Shown one piece after another: positions 8,644-17,394 of a DNA stretch of 39,840 nucleotides. The DNA is from Bacillus sp. BA3 (GTDB taxonomy: Bacteria > Bacillota > Bacilli > Bacillales > DSM-1321), in contig PIZR01000005.1 in assembly GCA_002835675.1 (NCBI GenBank), positions 340,600 through 380,439 of the forward strand, read 5' to 3'. The position numbers and the translations under genes are program-made. Position 1 is the stretch's first letter. Each line of letters opens with the position of its first letter. Under the pieces are notes generated by a model that made no database searches, was not told the origin of the DNA, and saw only the letters and a list, made by a program, of their open reading frames with translations.

Positions 8644-9579
8644 TTGACAATTTTTGATGCCCATTGTGATGTACTGATGAAGATGTTCATCGATCCGGAT
8701 ATTTCATTTGCAAATAGTGATAAATTACATATAACAAAGCGGGGATTATTGGATGAAGGGGGAAAGGTCCAATGTTTTGCAATATATATTCCTGAAAAAG
8801 TCCACCCTGATATGAGATTTCAAGCGGCTTTGGCGATGGTGGATATTTTTCATGAAAAGATTTTATCAGAGCCGGAAATGAAATTTATAAAGACCAAGGC
8901 AGACATCGAATCTTTAAAAGAAAAGGAAATAGGTGCAATGCTTACTTTGGAGGGGTGTGATTGCATCGGGAATGATTTGTTGAAACTGAAAACCCTCATT
9001 CATCTTGGCGTGTCCTCCGTAGGCCTAACTTGGAATTACGCCAACTTGGTAGCGGATGGGGCATTAGAAACAAGAGGGGGCGGCTTGACGGGGTTTGGAA
9101 CCGAGGTGGTCGCGCAATTGAATGAGAAGTCGATTTGGTGCGATTTATCCCATTTATCCGAAGCGGGATTTTGGGACACCTTAAATTTGGCTAAATTCCC
9201 AATTGCCTCCCATTCGAATGCTTATCATCTTTGTCCGCATCCGCGAAATTTAAAAGACGGGCAGATAAAAGCCCTTTTACAGAAAAATGGGGTGATCGGC
9301 GTAACCTTTGTCCCACAATTTCTGGCAAATGGTGAATCGGCTACGATAAAGGATATCCTGAAACATATTGAGCATATATGCAGTTTGGGAGGGGAAAGAC
9401 AAATTGGATTAGGGTCTGACTTCGATGGAATCGATCATATGGTAGAAAATTTATTGTCATACAATGATTATCATAAATTAATAAATGAACTGAACAGGCT
9501 TTATTCCAGTGAGATTGTAAAAGGTCTCCTTTTTGATAATTTCACTCGTAATTTTCCGCTTGGAAAGGAAATATCTTAA
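8644..9579 (+). CDS. Membrane dipeptidase family (peptidase M19) protein
   Basis: 311 aa, TTG start behind AAGGGGGAT. The M19 zinc site is visible in order: His7-x-Asp9 (FDAHCDVLMK), the bridging Glu of LEGCD at ~101, His of SHSNAYHLCPHPRNL at ~195-210, and the GSDFDGID aspartate at ~259-264. Despite the family name there is no signal peptide or membrane segment, so the enzyme is probably cytoplasmic. Members hydrolyse dipeptides, including those with D-residues. The exact substrate cannot be read from sequence. It sits between spoVS and the kor genes, in an interval that B. subtilis lacks. Confidence 0.88.
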   Translation: MTIFDAHCDVLMKMFIDPDISFANSDKLHITKRGLLDEGGKVQCFAIYIPEKVHPDMRFQAALAMVDIFHEKILSEPEMKFIKTKADIESLKEKEIGAMLTLEGCDCIGNDLLKLKTLIHLGVSSVGLTWNYANLVADGALETRGGGLTGFGTEVVAQLNEKSIWCDLSHLSEAGFWDTLNLAKFPIASHSNAYHLCPHPRNLKDGQIKALLQKNGVIGVTFVPQFLANGESATIKDILKHIEHICSLGGERQIGLGSDFDGIDHMVENLLSYNDYHKLINELNRLYSSEIVKGLLFDNFTRNFPLGKEIS

Positions 9580-9649
9580 GTGATTTTCAATTCTTACTAT
9601 AAAGATATGAATAAATATTCTGAAAATATAAAAAATAAAAGCAAAAAGG

Positions 9650-9678
9650 TTGCAATTTGATGATTTAACCGATAGAAT
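9650..9678 (+). promoter_or_regulatory. Predicted sigma-A promoter of the korAB operon
   Basis: TTGCAA (9650-9655), 17-bp spacer, TAGAAT (9673-9678), preceded by an A-rich stretch that could act as an UP element. It precedes the leader ORF at 9758 by ~80 bp. Confidence 0.6.
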
Positions 9679-9757
9679 TGAAAGCGTTTAGTACACCTTT
9701 CCTAAATTAGAACGATAATTTTACATAGTTGAATGTTCTGAAGAGAGGTGCGGTTAA

Positions 9758-9799
9758 ATGCATTTATATACGAACGTCCTAAAGGAGTGTAAGACATGA
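9758..9799 (+). CDS. Putative 13-residue leader peptide coupled to korA
   Basis: ATG at 9758 with AGAGGTG (9744-9750) 7 nt upstream. It encodes MHLYTNVLKECKT, and its TGA (9797-9799) overlaps the korA ATG as ATGA. The korA ribosome binding site lies inside this frame. The coupling geometry is clear in the sequence. Whether the peptide is made is unknown. Too short to test by composition, and it could be chance. Confidence 0.4.
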   Translation: MHLYTNVLKECKT

Positions 9800-11553
9800 T
9801 CAATCAACTTTCATGGAAAGTTGGCGGACAACAAGGTGAAGGTATTGAAAGTACAGGAGAAATATTCTGTATTGCCCTCAATCGCTTAGGTTATTACTTG
9901 TATGGCTACCGTCATTTCTCATCCCGAATCAAGGGTGGACACACGAATAATAAAATTCGTGTAAGTACTACGGAAACTCGTGCTATCTCTGATGATTTAG
10001 ACATCTTAGTTGCTTTTGACCAAGAAACAATTGACGTCAATTATAAAGAATTACATGAGGGTGGCATCATAATTGCAGATGCAAAATTCAAACCTGTCTG
10101 CCCAGAAGATACAAAGGCAGAATTATATATTGTTCCCTTTACGGAAATAGCAGCCGAATTAGGAACATCATTAATGAAAAATATGGTCGCCATCGGTGCG
10201 ACATGTGCTGTCCTAGGCATGGAAATTTCCGTATTCAACGATGTGGTTGATGAAATATTCGGCCGTAAGGGTGAAGAAATCGTCAAAAAGAATATGGATG
10301 CCATTACTGCTGGCTATAAGGCAATGGAAGTGTTGCTTGGAGAAAAACTGGGCGCAATGGAGCTGGAAAAGGCAGACGGCCAAAAACGCATGTTCATGAT
10401 TGGAAACGATGCTATCGCTTTAGGAGCAGTTGCAGGCGGTTGCCGCTTTATGGCAGCTTACCCGATTACTCCTGCCTCGGAAATTATGGAATACTTAATT
10501 AAAAAACTTCCTCAATTTGGAGGAACGGTCATCCAGACTGAAGATGAAATCGCGGCGGCTACAATGGCAATCGGTGCAAACTATGGCGGTGTACGTGCCA
10601 TCACAGCTTCAGCTGGACCTGGACTTTCCTTGAAAATGGAAGCGATTGGTTTAGCGGGCATTACCGAAACGCCAATTGTCATCGTCGATACTCAACGTGG
10701 CGGTCCATCTACGGGTCTTCCTACAAAACAGGAGCAATCCGATTTAATGGCCATGATTTATGGTACACATGGTGAAATACCTAAAATCGTCATGGCTCCG
10801 AGTACTGTTGAGGAAGCTTTTTATGATACGGCGGAAGCATTCAACCTTGCAGAGGAATATCAATGTCCAGTTATCGTTCTATCCGACTTACAGCTATCAT
10901 TAGGTAAACAAACGGTTCAGCCGCTTGATTACGGCAAAGTGGAGATAAGACGCGGGAAATTGGTGGACTTTGAAATTGAAGAGGCTGAAGACAAATCTTA
11001 CTTCAAGCGTTATGAAGTAACGGAAGACGGAGTCTCACCGCGTGTAGTGCCTGGTATGAAAAATGGGATTCACCATGTTACTGGTGTAGAACATGATGAA
11101 ACGGGCAGACCTTCCGAGACGGCTTTGAATCGTAAATTGCAAATGGATAAACGGATGCGTAAGCTGAATAATTTAACTAACACATTCCAAACACCAGTAT
11201 ACAAAAACACACCGCATGAAGAAGCGGATTTATTAATTCTTGGCTTTAACTCAACACGCGGGACGATTGATGAAGCGATCGGCCGGTTAGAAACGGATGG
11301 AATGAAAGTGAATCATGCGCAAATCCGTTTGATTCATCCTTTCCCAGCTGATGAAGTCCTATCATTGGTGCAAAGTGCTAAGAAAGTAGTAGTTATTGAA
11401 AATAATGCGACTGGACAATTGGCTAATATCATCAAGATGAATGTCGGACATGTTAATAAAATTAAAAGCATCCTAAAATATGATGGCAACCCATTCCTCC
11501 CGCATGAAATTCACACACAATGCAAGGAGATGTTCGAATATGGCAACGTTTAA
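9796..11553 (+). CDS. korA: 2-oxoacid:ferredoxin oxidoreductase, fused gamma-alpha subunit (KorA type)
   Basis: 585 aa, ATG behind AAAGGAG. Residues ~1-190 are the gamma domain (GGQQGEGIESTGEIF; SSRIKGGHTNNKIR). Residues ~195-585 are the alpha or pyrimidine-binding domain (AAYPITPASEIMEYL, GPGLSLKMEAIGLAGITETP, VDTQRGGPSTGLPTKQEQSDL). With KorB it oxidatively decarboxylates a 2-oxoacid, typically 2-oxoglutarate, to the acyl-CoA using TPP and reduces ferredoxin. The gamma-alpha fusion with no separate ferredoxin-like delta subunit is the two-subunit form found in aerobes. The stop overlaps the korB start by 14 nt, indicating translational coupling. Confidence 0.92.
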   Translation: MINQLSWKVGGQQGEGIESTGEIFCIALNRLGYYLYGYRHFSSRIKGGHTNNKIRVSTTETRAISDDLDILVAFDQETIDVNYKELHEGGIIIADAKFKPVCPEDTKAELYIVPFTEIAAELGTSLMKNMVAIGATCAVLGMEISVFNDVVDEIFGRKGEEIVKKNMDAITAGYKAMEVLLGEKLGAMELEKADGQKRMFMIGNDAIALGAVAGGCRFMAAYPITPASEIMEYLIKKLPQFGGTVIQTEDEIAAATMAIGANYGGVRAITASAGPGLSLKMEAIGLAGITETPIVIVDTQRGGPSTGLPTKQEQSDLMAMIYGTHGEIPKIVMAPSTVEEAFYDTAEAFNLAEEYQCPVIVLSDLQLSLGKQTVQPLDYGKVEIRRGKLVDFEIEEAEDKSYFKRYEVTEDGVSPRVVPGMKNGIHHVTGVEHDETGRPSETALNRKLQMDKRMRKLNNLTNTFQTPVYKNTPHEEADLLILGFNSTRGTIDEAIGRLETDGMKVNHAQIRLIHPFPADEVLSLVQSAKKVVVIENNATGQLANIIKMNVGHVNKIKSILKYDGNPFLPHEIHTQCKEMFEYGNV

Positions 11554-12406
11554 AGAGTTTCGGAATGATGTAAAACCTAACTGGTGTCCTGGCTGCGGAG
11601 ATTTCTCCGTTCAGGCTGCCATGCAGCGTGCGGCAGCGAATGTGGGATTGGAGCCTGAGAATTTGGCTGTTGTTTCCGGTATCGGCTGTTCAGGGCGTAT
11701 TTCCGGTTACATCAAGTCATATGGTTTCCACGGCATCCATGGCCGCTCACTGCCGATCGCCCAAGGCGTAAAAATGGCCAATCGTGAATTGACCGTTATA
11801 GCTTCAGGCGGAGACGGAGATGGTTTTGCAATCGGGATGGGACACACCATCCATGCAATCCGCCGTAATATCGACATTACGTATATTGTCATGGATAACC
11901 AAATATATGGATTGACAAAAGGCCAGACTTCTCCTAGATCCGCTGCTGGATTTAAAACAAAATCCACTCCAGAAGGATCAATAGAACAGGCTGTTTCACC
12001 TATGGAATTAGCATTATCAGCTGGCGCTACGTTTGTCGCCCAAAGCTTTTCCACAGACTTGAAAGACCTGACGGCGATCATTGAAGCAGGGATAAATCAT
12101 AAAGGGTTCTCCTTTATCAATGTTTTCTCTCCTTGCGTAACATACAATAAAATCAATACGTATGATTGGTTTAAACAAAACTTGACTAAATTGAACACGA
12201 TTGAAGGCTATGATTCATCAAATAAAGAACAGGCCATGCAGACTTTGATGCAGCATGACAGCCTTGTGACAGGGATAATTTATCAAGACTCTTCGCGCCC
12301 TTCGTACCAGGAATTAGTGCCAGGGTATGCTGAAAAAGCGTTAAATAAATCAGATCTGACACTGGATCAAGCGCACTTTGATAAGCTTGTTGCTGAATTT
12401 ATGTAA
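11540..12406 (+). CDS. korB: 2-oxoacid:ferredoxin oxidoreductase, beta (TPP) subunit (KorB type)
   Basis: 288 aa from the ATG at 11540, behind AAGGAGA (11524-11530). The frame stays open upstream inside korA, but only this start has a site. Cys16 and Cys19 (WCPGCGDF) plus a later Cys in GIGCSGR match the beta-subunit iron-sulfur ligands. The TPP/Mg motif is GGDGDGFAIGMGH...IVMDNQIYGLTKGQ. It forms the complex with KorA. A strong terminator follows directly. Confidence 0.93.
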   Translation: MATFKEFRNDVKPNWCPGCGDFSVQAAMQRAAANVGLEPENLAVVSGIGCSGRISGYIKSYGFHGIHGRSLPIAQGVKMANRELTVIASGGDGDGFAIGMGHTIHAIRRNIDITYIVMDNQIYGLTKGQTSPRSAAGFKTKSTPEGSIEQAVSPMELALSAGATFVAQSFSTDLKDLTAIIEAGINHKGFSFINVFSPCVTYNKINTYDWFKQNLTKLNTIEGYDSSNKEQAMQTLMQHDSLVTGIIYQDSSRPSYQELVPGYAEKALNKSDLTLDQAHFDKLVAEFM

Positions 12407-12412
12407 AAAGTT

Positions 12413-12450
12413 AAAAGGTTCACCCCTAAAGATGGGGTGAACCTTTTTTT
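12413..12450 (+). terminator. Terminator after korB, possibly bidirectional
   Basis: Perfect 14-base arms (12413-12426, 12434-12447; core AAGGTTCACCCC / GGGGTGAACCTT) with a 7-nt loop and seven T. Read leftward, the hairpin is followed by TTTTAAC, so it may also end the converging Arg-Asp repeat gene. Confidence 0.9.
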
Positions 12451-12503
12451 GTGATTAATTGGAAAGCTCAAGTGGAGAGAATCACTATACTCTCTAAATT
12501 AGC

Positions 12504-12779
12504 TTACCACCAACCGTTATTGAATCCACAACCGAAGAAATTGCAACGATTCCTTCTACGACAACAATTGTGATGGCGGTCCCGATCGCGGTCTCGATCT
12601 CGATCACGGTCCCGATCACGGTCCCGATCACGGTCGCGGTCGCGCCTATTACAGCCCCTCACAGCACGACAAAAATCGTCTGCGATTCTATCGTTATCTC
12701 TGTCCCGATCTCTGTCCCGATCTCTGTCCCGATCGCGGTCCCGATCATGATGATCGTGATTATTGCATCCACATGACAT
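12504..12779 (-). CDS. Low-complexity Arg-Asp repeat protein, possible spore-coat-type protein
   Basis: 91 aa. The ATG at 12779 is chosen because AAGGAG lies 8 nt upstream; a GTG at 12788 would overlap it. Layout: a short Cys/His N-terminus (MSCGCNNHDHH), a first (RD)n block, a spacer with ADDFCRAVRGCNRR, a second longer (RD)n block, and a Cys/Arg/Asn/aromatic C-terminus ending GWW. About half the residues are Arg or Asp in strict alternation, a charge-zipper-like polyampholyte. I do not recognise a named family. Small Cys- or His-rich charged repeat proteins are common in Bacillus spore coats, and cotE lies nearby, but no sporulation promoter could be fixed. The function is inference only. 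Confidence 0.7.
   Translation of the reverse strand: MSCGCNNHDHHDRDRDRDRDRDRDRDRDNDRIADDFCRAVRGCNRRDRDRDRDRDRDRDRDRDRDRDRHHNCCRRRNRCNFFGCGFNNGWW
12574..12747. repeat. Short tandem repeats encoding Arg-Asp dipeptides
   Basis: Two blocks (about 12574-12643 and 12697-12747) of 6- to 12-bp units of the kind CGGTCCCGATCA / TCTGTCCCGATC on the plus strand. Both strands remain open, because the reverse complement reads as a Val/Pro/Ile/Thr repeat. Prone to slippage, so length variation between strains is expected. Confidence 0.8.
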
Positions 12780-13009
12780 ATAAGTCACTCCTTCATAATT
12801 TTGTCTTACAAGATATCTTATTCGAGAGCGGACAAGATGCTATAGAAACATGACCCATTTAACAAAAATGTACGAATGCCCTAAAAATCATCATTATTAA
12901 TGTGAAAAGGTCGGTACATAAGCGTTTATGGTATTTTTTTATTTAGTTTTTCATATCTTTACATATTAAGGAAGATAAAAGTAGCAGCCCTAGTTCAGGG
13001 GGAGTGTAC

Positions 13010-14053
13010 ATGTTGAGAGGGAAAATGAAAGCCGTCGTCAAACACGACCGAGGTTATGGGGCTCAATTACAAAATGTCGATATTCCGGATATCCGTGATG
13101 ACGAAGTATTGATTCGAGTGAAAATGACCTCGATATGTGGAACGGATATTCATATTTTCACCTGGGATGAATGGTCGCAGGGAAGAGTGAATCCACCATA
13201 CGTATTTGGGCACGAATTTGCTGGGGAAGTAATCGAGATAGGAGCAAGTGTAAGCAATGTTTCGGTTGGTGATTGCGTATCTGCAGAAACACATATAGTT
13301 TGCGGCACTTGCAGGCAGTGCTTAACCGGGCAATTCCATATTTGTAAAAAAACAAACATTATCGGTGTCGATAAACAAGGATGCTTTGCAGAGTATATAG
13401 CTTTGCCCGCCAAAAATTTATGGAAAAATCCAAGTGATATGCCACTTGAAATGGCTACCATACAAGAACCGATGGGCAATGCAGTCCATTCCGTGCTAGC
13501 TGGCGAGGTGCTGGGTAAAACGGTGGCAATAATCGGCTGTGGTCCAATCGGGCTGATGGCGATTGCTGTAGCAAAGGCCGCAGGTGCTGATAAAGTAATC
13601 GCTCTTGATATTAATGATTATCGACTTCAGCTGGCCAAAAAGATGGGTGCGACAGACCTCATTCATTCAATTAAACAGGATCCATTGAAAATCACGAAAA
13701 GCCTCACAAATGCCGATGGGGTGGATGTCGTTTGCGAAATGAGCGGTAATCCCGCTGCTATCCAACAAGGGTTTAAGATGGCGACAAATGGTGGTAGAAT
13801 ATCAATTCTAAGTCTGCCTTCTAAGCCCGTCACCCTTAATATAACGGAGGATATAGTATTCAAGGGCCTTACTGTCCAAGGAATAACAGGAAGGAAGATG
13901 TTTTCAACCTGGCAACAGGTTTCAAGCCTGCTTGAAAGTGGCAAGGTTGATGTAAAACCAATGATTACCCACCGTTTTCCACTTAGCGATTTTGAAAAGG
14001 GATTTGAACTGATGATCAAAGGTCAGTGTGGTAAGGTGCTTCTTATACCTTAA
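13010..14053 (+). CDS. tdh: L-threonine 3-dehydrogenase
   Basis: 347 aa from the ATG at 13010, 5 nt after GGGGGAG. A GTG at 13004 overlaps that site. Zinc-dependent medium-chain dehydrogenase: catalytic Cys43 (SICGTDIH), GHEFAGEV, a structural-zinc cluster with four Cys in CGTCRQCLTGQFHIC, and the NAD site of the Rossmann fold AIIGCGPIGLMAIAVAKAAGADKV. It oxidises threonine to 2-amino-3-ketobutyrate. Its usual partner kbl (ketobutyrate CoA ligase), adjacent in B. subtilis, is missing here; tdh is followed by a terminator. A sigma-E-like pair GGTATTT (12930-12936) / CATATCTT (12952-12959) with 15-bp spacing lies upstream, a weak hint of sporulation expression. Confidence 0.9.
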   Translation: MLRGKMKAVVKHDRGYGAQLQNVDIPDIRDDEVLIRVKMTSICGTDIHIFTWDEWSQGRVNPPYVFGHEFAGEVIEIGASVSNVSVGDCVSAETHIVCGTCRQCLTGQFHICKKTNIIGVDKQGCFAEYIALPAKNLWKNPSDMPLEMATIQEPMGNAVHSVLAGEVLGKTVAIIGCGPIGLMAIAVAKAAGADKVIALDINDYRLQLAKKMGATDLIHSIKQDPLKITKSLTNADGVDVVCEMSGNPAAIQQGFKMATNGGRISILSLPSKPVTLNITEDIVFKGLTVQGITGRKMFSTWQQVSSLLESGKVDVKPMITHRFPLSDFEKGFELMIKGQCGKVLLIP

Positions 14054-14130
14054 ACATCATCTTAAAAAGTGAAATTACAATGTCAGCAATTGAAAAATTT
14101 TGAAGGGGAAGGCGCCATCCACAAAATGAT

Positions 14131-14165
14131 AAGAAGAGGCTAAGACGAAATTAGCCTCTTCTTTC
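14131..14165 (+). terminator. Intrinsic terminator after tdh
   Basis: GAAGAGGCTAA (14133-14143) and TTAGCCTCTTC (14151-14161) arms with a 7-nt loop, extended by A/T pairs. It lies ~80 bp after the tdh stop. Confidence 0.85.
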
Positions 14166-14227
14166 CTGTTCTTATTTTCCGAATTTGTGAAAAATTTCTT
14201 ACAATTCAAGAAGCCATGACAGAATGA

Positions 14228-14256
14228 TTGTTTCTTGCTGTTAAAAGCTTTATACT
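14228..14256 (+). promoter_or_regulatory. Predicted sigma-A promoter of miaB-ricA
   Basis: TTGTTT (14228-14233), 17-bp spacer, TATACT (14251-14256). A second TATAAT lies at 14256-14261. The leader is ~140 nt and holds a stem-loop just before the miaB ribosome binding site. Confidence 0.55.
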
Positions 14257-14348
14257 ATAATAATGTGGATATATCACACTTAAAAGCAAATATTTACTGG
14301 TAATTCCTAAAAAGGAATCCGTATAAAACCATTAGAAGATAGGTCTTG

Positions 14349-14381
14349 AAATAGTTGGTGAAAGAAATAAACTAACTATTT
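14349..14381 (+). promoter_or_regulatory. Stem-loop in the miaB leader
   Basis: AAATAGTTGGT (14349-14359) pairs with ACTAACTATTT (14371-14381), 10 of 11 positions, with an 11-nt loop. It ends 2 nt before AAAGGAG (14384-14390). It could tune ribosome access. It is A/T-rich and may be incidental. Confidence 0.4.
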
Positions 14382-14397
14382 TGAAAGGAGATTAACT

Positions 14398-15942
14398 ATG
14401 AACGAGAAACAACGATTAGAATCACAACAAGTACAGGCTGAGAATCCAGCGGACAAAAAATCCGAAAAGGACTTCAGTAAATACTTTCAAGCCGTTTATA
14501 TTCCGCCTTCCTTAAAAGATGCGAAAAAGCGAGGAAAAGAAGAAGTAGAATATCATGATGACTTTGCCATTCCTGAAGGTTTCCGTGGAATGGGAGAAGG
14601 TAAAAAGTTTTACATTCGTACTTATGGCTGTCAAATGAACGAACATGATACAGAAGTCATGGCGGGCATCTTTATGGCACTTGGTTATCGGCCGACAGAC
14701 ACCGTGGATGATGCTAACGTCATTTTACTTAACACTTGTGCGATTCGGGAAGGCGCAGAGAATAAAGTGTTCGGTGAATTGGGGCATTTAAAATCATTGA
14801 AATTGGAAAAGCCGGATCTATTGCTTGGGGTTTGCGGTTGTATGTCACAAGAGGAGTCAGTTGTAAAGCGGATCCTAGAGAAGCACCATTTTGTAGATAT
14901 GATTTTCGGAACGCATAATATCCACCGCCTGCCGCAAATTCTTAATGAAGCTTATCTTTCCAAGGAAATGGTCATTGAGGTTTGGTCTAAAGAAGGTGAT
15001 GTAATCGAGAACCTTCCGAAAGTGCGTAAAGGAAAAACGAAGGCATGGGTCAATATCATGTATGGCTGCGATAAGTTTTGTACATACTGCATCGTACCGT
15101 ACACAAGAGGAAAAGAAAGAAGCCGCAGGCCTGGAGATATTATACAGGAAGTCCGTCATTTAGCTGCACAGGGTTACAAGGAAATAACTCTGCTTGGACA
15201 GAATGTAAATGCTTATGGTAAAGATTTTACGGATATCGAATACCGTTTCGGTGATTTGATGGATGAAATCCGCAAAATCGATATTCCGCGTATTCGTTTT
15301 ACGACAAGTCATCCCCGTGATTTTGATGATCACTTGATTGAAGTATTGGCTAAGGGCGGTAATCTCGTTGACCATATTCATCTTCCAGTTCAATCGGGTA
15401 GTACGGACACACTTAAAATCATGGCCCGTAAATATACACGTGAACAATATTTAGAGCTAGTAAAAAAAATCAAGGAAGCTATCCCAAGTGTATCGCTAAC
15501 CACTGACATCATTGTAGGTTATCCGAATGAAACGGAAGAGCACTTTGAAGAAACGATGTCCTTATACCGTGAAGTTGGTTTCGATGCAGCATATACTTAC
15601 ATCTATTCACCACGTGAGGGAACACCGGCTGCGAAAATGCAGGATAATGTACCGATGGAAGTGAAAAAGGAACGTCTGCAACGCTTGAACGCCCTTGTCA
15701 ATGAAACGTGTGCATTGAAAATGAAGGAGTATGATGGACAGATTGTTGAAGTGCTCGTTGAAGGCGAAAGCAAGAAGAATGCGGAAGTATTAGCAGGTTA
15801 TACAACGAAAAATAAGCTCGTGAACTTCAAAGGACCAAAATCCGCTATTGGCCAAATCGTAAAAGTGAAAATCACCGGAACGAAAACATGGTCACTGAAT
15901 GGGGATATGGTTGAAGAAGCAACGGCGATTGAGGTGGAGTAA
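14398..15942 (+). CDS. miaB: tRNA-2-methylthio-N6-dimethylallyladenosine synthase MiaB
   Basis: 514 aa, ATG behind AAAGGAG. The N-terminal methylthiotransferase domain carries the three auxiliary-cluster cysteines ([31 protein letters not shown]). The radical-SAM motif CxxxCxxC is CDKFCTYC near residue ~223-230. A TRAM RNA-binding domain ends the protein (~442-505). MiaB converts i6A37 to ms2i6A37 in tRNAs reading UNN codons. ricA starts 2 nt after the stop, so the two form an operon as in B. subtilis (ymcB-ymcA). Confidence 0.97.
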   Translation: MNEKQRLESQQVQAENPADKKSEKDFSKYFQAVYIPPSLKDAKKRGKEEVEYHDDFAIPEGFRGMGEGKKFYIRTYGCQMNEHDTEVMAGIFMALGYRPTDTVDDANVILLNTCAIREGAENKVFGELGHLKSLKLEKPDLLLGVCGCMSQEESVVKRILEKHHFVDMIFGTHNIHRLPQILNEAYLSKEMVIEVWSKEGDVIENLPKVRKGKTKAWVNIMYGCDKFCTYCIVPYTRGKERSRRPGDIIQEVRHLAAQGYKEITLLGQNVNAYGKDFTDIEYRFGDLMDEIRKIDIPRIRFTTSHPRDFDDHLIEVLAKGGNLVDHIHLPVQSGSTDTLKIMARKYTREQYLELVKKIKEAIPSVSLTTDIIVGYPNETEEHFEETMSLYREVGFDAAYTYIYSPREGTPAAKMQDNVPMEVKKERLQRLNALVNETCALKMKEYDGQIVEVLVEGESKKNAEVLAGYTTKNKLVNFKGPKSAIGQIVKVKITGTKTWSLNGDMVEEATAIEVE

Positions 15943-15943
15943 T

Positions 15944-16372
15944 ATGACGAAATATACTAAAGATGACATTCTGAACAAAGCTGCCGAGCTTGCTGAAATG
16001 ATCGCAAGCACGGAAGAAGTCGATTTCTTTAAACGGGCAGAAGCACACATCAATGAAAACCAAAAAATCCGTGAAATGATCGCCAGTATCAAGAGCTTAC
16101 AAAAACAGGCAGTAAACTTCCAGCATTACGGCAAAGAAAAAGCATACAGTCAAGTTCAGGCCAAGATTGATGCACTGGAAAAACAATTGGATGAACTTCC
16201 GATCGTGCAAGAATTCAAACAATCCCAAGTGGATGTAAATGACCTTTTACAAATGGTTTCATCACAGGTATCGAATAAGGTGACGGACCTGATTATTGAA
16301 TCGACTGAGGGAGACGTCCTTCGCGGTGAGACAGGTTCAAAGGTACAAGCAGGCGGCGGAAGCTGTTCATAA
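15944..16372 (+). CDS. ricA: RicA (YmcA), YlbF/YmcA family regulator of RNase Y
   Basis: 142 aa from the ATG at 15944, behind GAGGTGGAG inside the miaB end. An alternative upstream TTG lies within miaB and is unlikely. Helical Com_YlbF fold (TKDDILNKAAELAEMIASTEE; FFKRAEAHINENQKIREMI). In B. subtilis RicA, RicF (YlbF) and RicT (YaaT) form the Y-complex, which specifies RNase Y cleavage and is needed for competence, sporulation and biofilm formation. The C-terminal GSCS cysteine is in the region where family members bind iron-sulfur clusters. rny is in the same window. Confidence 0.95.
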   Translation: MTKYTKDDILNKAAELAEMIASTEEVDFFKRAEAHINENQKIREMIASIKSLQKQAVNFQHYGKEKAYSQVQAKIDALEKQLDELPIVQEFKQSQVDVNDLLQMVSSQVSNKVTDLIIESTEGDVLRGETGSKVQAGGGSCS

Positions 16373-16377
16373 ATATT

Positions 16378-16411
16378 AAAAAAGCCCTTCTGATTTCAGA
16401 AGGGCTTTTTT
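16378..16411 (+). terminator. Intrinsic terminator after ricA
   Basis: Sixteen-base near-complete inverted repeat (16378-16393 / 16396-16411; core AAAGCCCTTCTGA / TCAGAAGGGCTTT) ending in six T. Confidence 0.93.
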
Positions 16412-16446
16412 AGATGCGGAAATCCTTATACAGTGCCCATTCGTGA

Positions 16447-16475
16447 CACATATCCCAAAACATGCGCATAAAATA
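16447..16475 (+). promoter_or_regulatory. Candidate sigma-K-type mother-cell promoter of cotE
   Basis: CACA (16447-16450), 16-bp spacer, CATAAAATA (16467-16475), fits the sigma-K pattern mACm-N16-CATAnnnTA. It lies 110 bp before cotE, a gene known in B. subtilis to have mother-cell promoters. Confidence 0.5.
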
Positions 16476-16584
16476 ACCTAGGTTTAAAACATTACAGCAG
16501 TTTTCAAACAATTAAAATTCTACGCACACTAGACTTTTACCACGCATAGGATGAATGGAAACTGTATGAGGAGGGTTCGCTAGC

Positions 16585-17124
16585 ATGTCACAATATAGAG
16601 AGATAATTACTAAAGCGGTGGTGGCAAAAGGACGCAAATTCACAAAGTCCTCTCACACCATTTGCCCGGCTCATCATCCTTCTAGCATTCTAGGTTGTTG
16701 GATCATCAACCATAAATACGATGCAAAGAAAGTCGGCAAAAAGGTAGAAATTCACGGCAGCTACGAAATCAACGTCTGGTATTCCTATAACCAAAATTCA
16801 AAAACGGAAGTTGTAACTGAAAAAGTGCAATATACCGACGTTATTTCGCTGAAATACCGTGATCCCGATTGTCTTGATGACCATGAAATCGTTGCAAAAG
16901 CTGTCCAACAGCCGAATTGTTTAGAAGCTTGCATCTCCCCATGTGGACAAAAAATCATTGTCCATGTGGAAAGGGAATTCTTTGTGGAAGTCGTCGGCGA
17001 AACGAAAATTTGTGTCGCTGTAAGTCCAGATGGCCGCTGTGAGGATGACTGGGGCTCTGATTTCGATGATGAGGATTTCGAAGATTTAGATCCGGATTTC
17101 CTTGATGAATTCGAAGACGAATAG
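16585..17124 (+). CDS. cotE: Spore coat morphogenetic protein CotE
   Basis: 179 aa, close to the usual ~180. ATG behind GAGGAGGG. The body matches CotE ([55 protein letters not shown]), and the C-terminal ~30 residues are almost entirely Asp/Glu/Phe, the typical acidic tail. CotE forms the layer that recruits outer-coat proteins around the forespore. Conserved position ricA-cotE-mutS. Confidence 0.97.
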   Translation: MSQYREIITKAVVAKGRKFTKSSHTICPAHHPSSILGCWIINHKYDAKKVGKKVEIHGSYEINVWYSYNQNSKTEVVTEKVQYTDVISLKYRDPDCLDDHEIVAKAVQQPNCLEACISPCGQKIIVHVEREFFVEVVGETKICVAVSPDGRCEDDWGSDFDDEDFEDLDPDFLDEFEDE

Positions 17125-17139
17125 AATATAGAAATTAAT

Positions 17140-17172
17140 ACCGGATGACATTCCCTTCATCCGGTCTTATTT
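17140..17172 (+). terminator. Likely terminator after cotE
   Basis: Nine-base arms ACCGGATGA (17140-17148) and TCATCCGGT (17157-17165), loop CATTCCCT, then CTTATTTAATTT. T-poor, so efficiency may be moderate. Confidence 0.7.
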
Positions 17173-17336
17173 AATTTGAAGCGGGACAAGTACCTTGCAG
17201 GGCTGGGAATGAAAAAAATAGGAATGCAATGTTACTATATCCGTGCGTAAGGCTTTGCAGATACAGCTAGCTCACAATTTAAAGGATAATTGATTTACCA
17301 TGCAATTTCGAATACAGGCAATGTTGCTTTCCCGTA

Positions 17337-17345
17337 TGTTATAAT
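17337..17345 (+). promoter_or_regulatory. Extended -10 promoter of mutSL
   Basis: TGTTATAAT is a perfect extended -10 (TGnTATAAT), 50 bp before mutS. No clear -35. The remainder of 17173-17394 shows nothing else. Confidence 0.6.
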
Positions 17346-17394
17346 GAAGGACATAAATGTGTAATAGATTATAGTTTGGAAAGGTTTTGAAGGA

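Noticed and set aside
12570..12776. Val/Pro/Ile/Thr repeat frame opposite the Arg-Asp repeat gene
   Set aside because: It is the mirror of the repeat DNA and has no ribosome binding site; the minus-strand gene has one.
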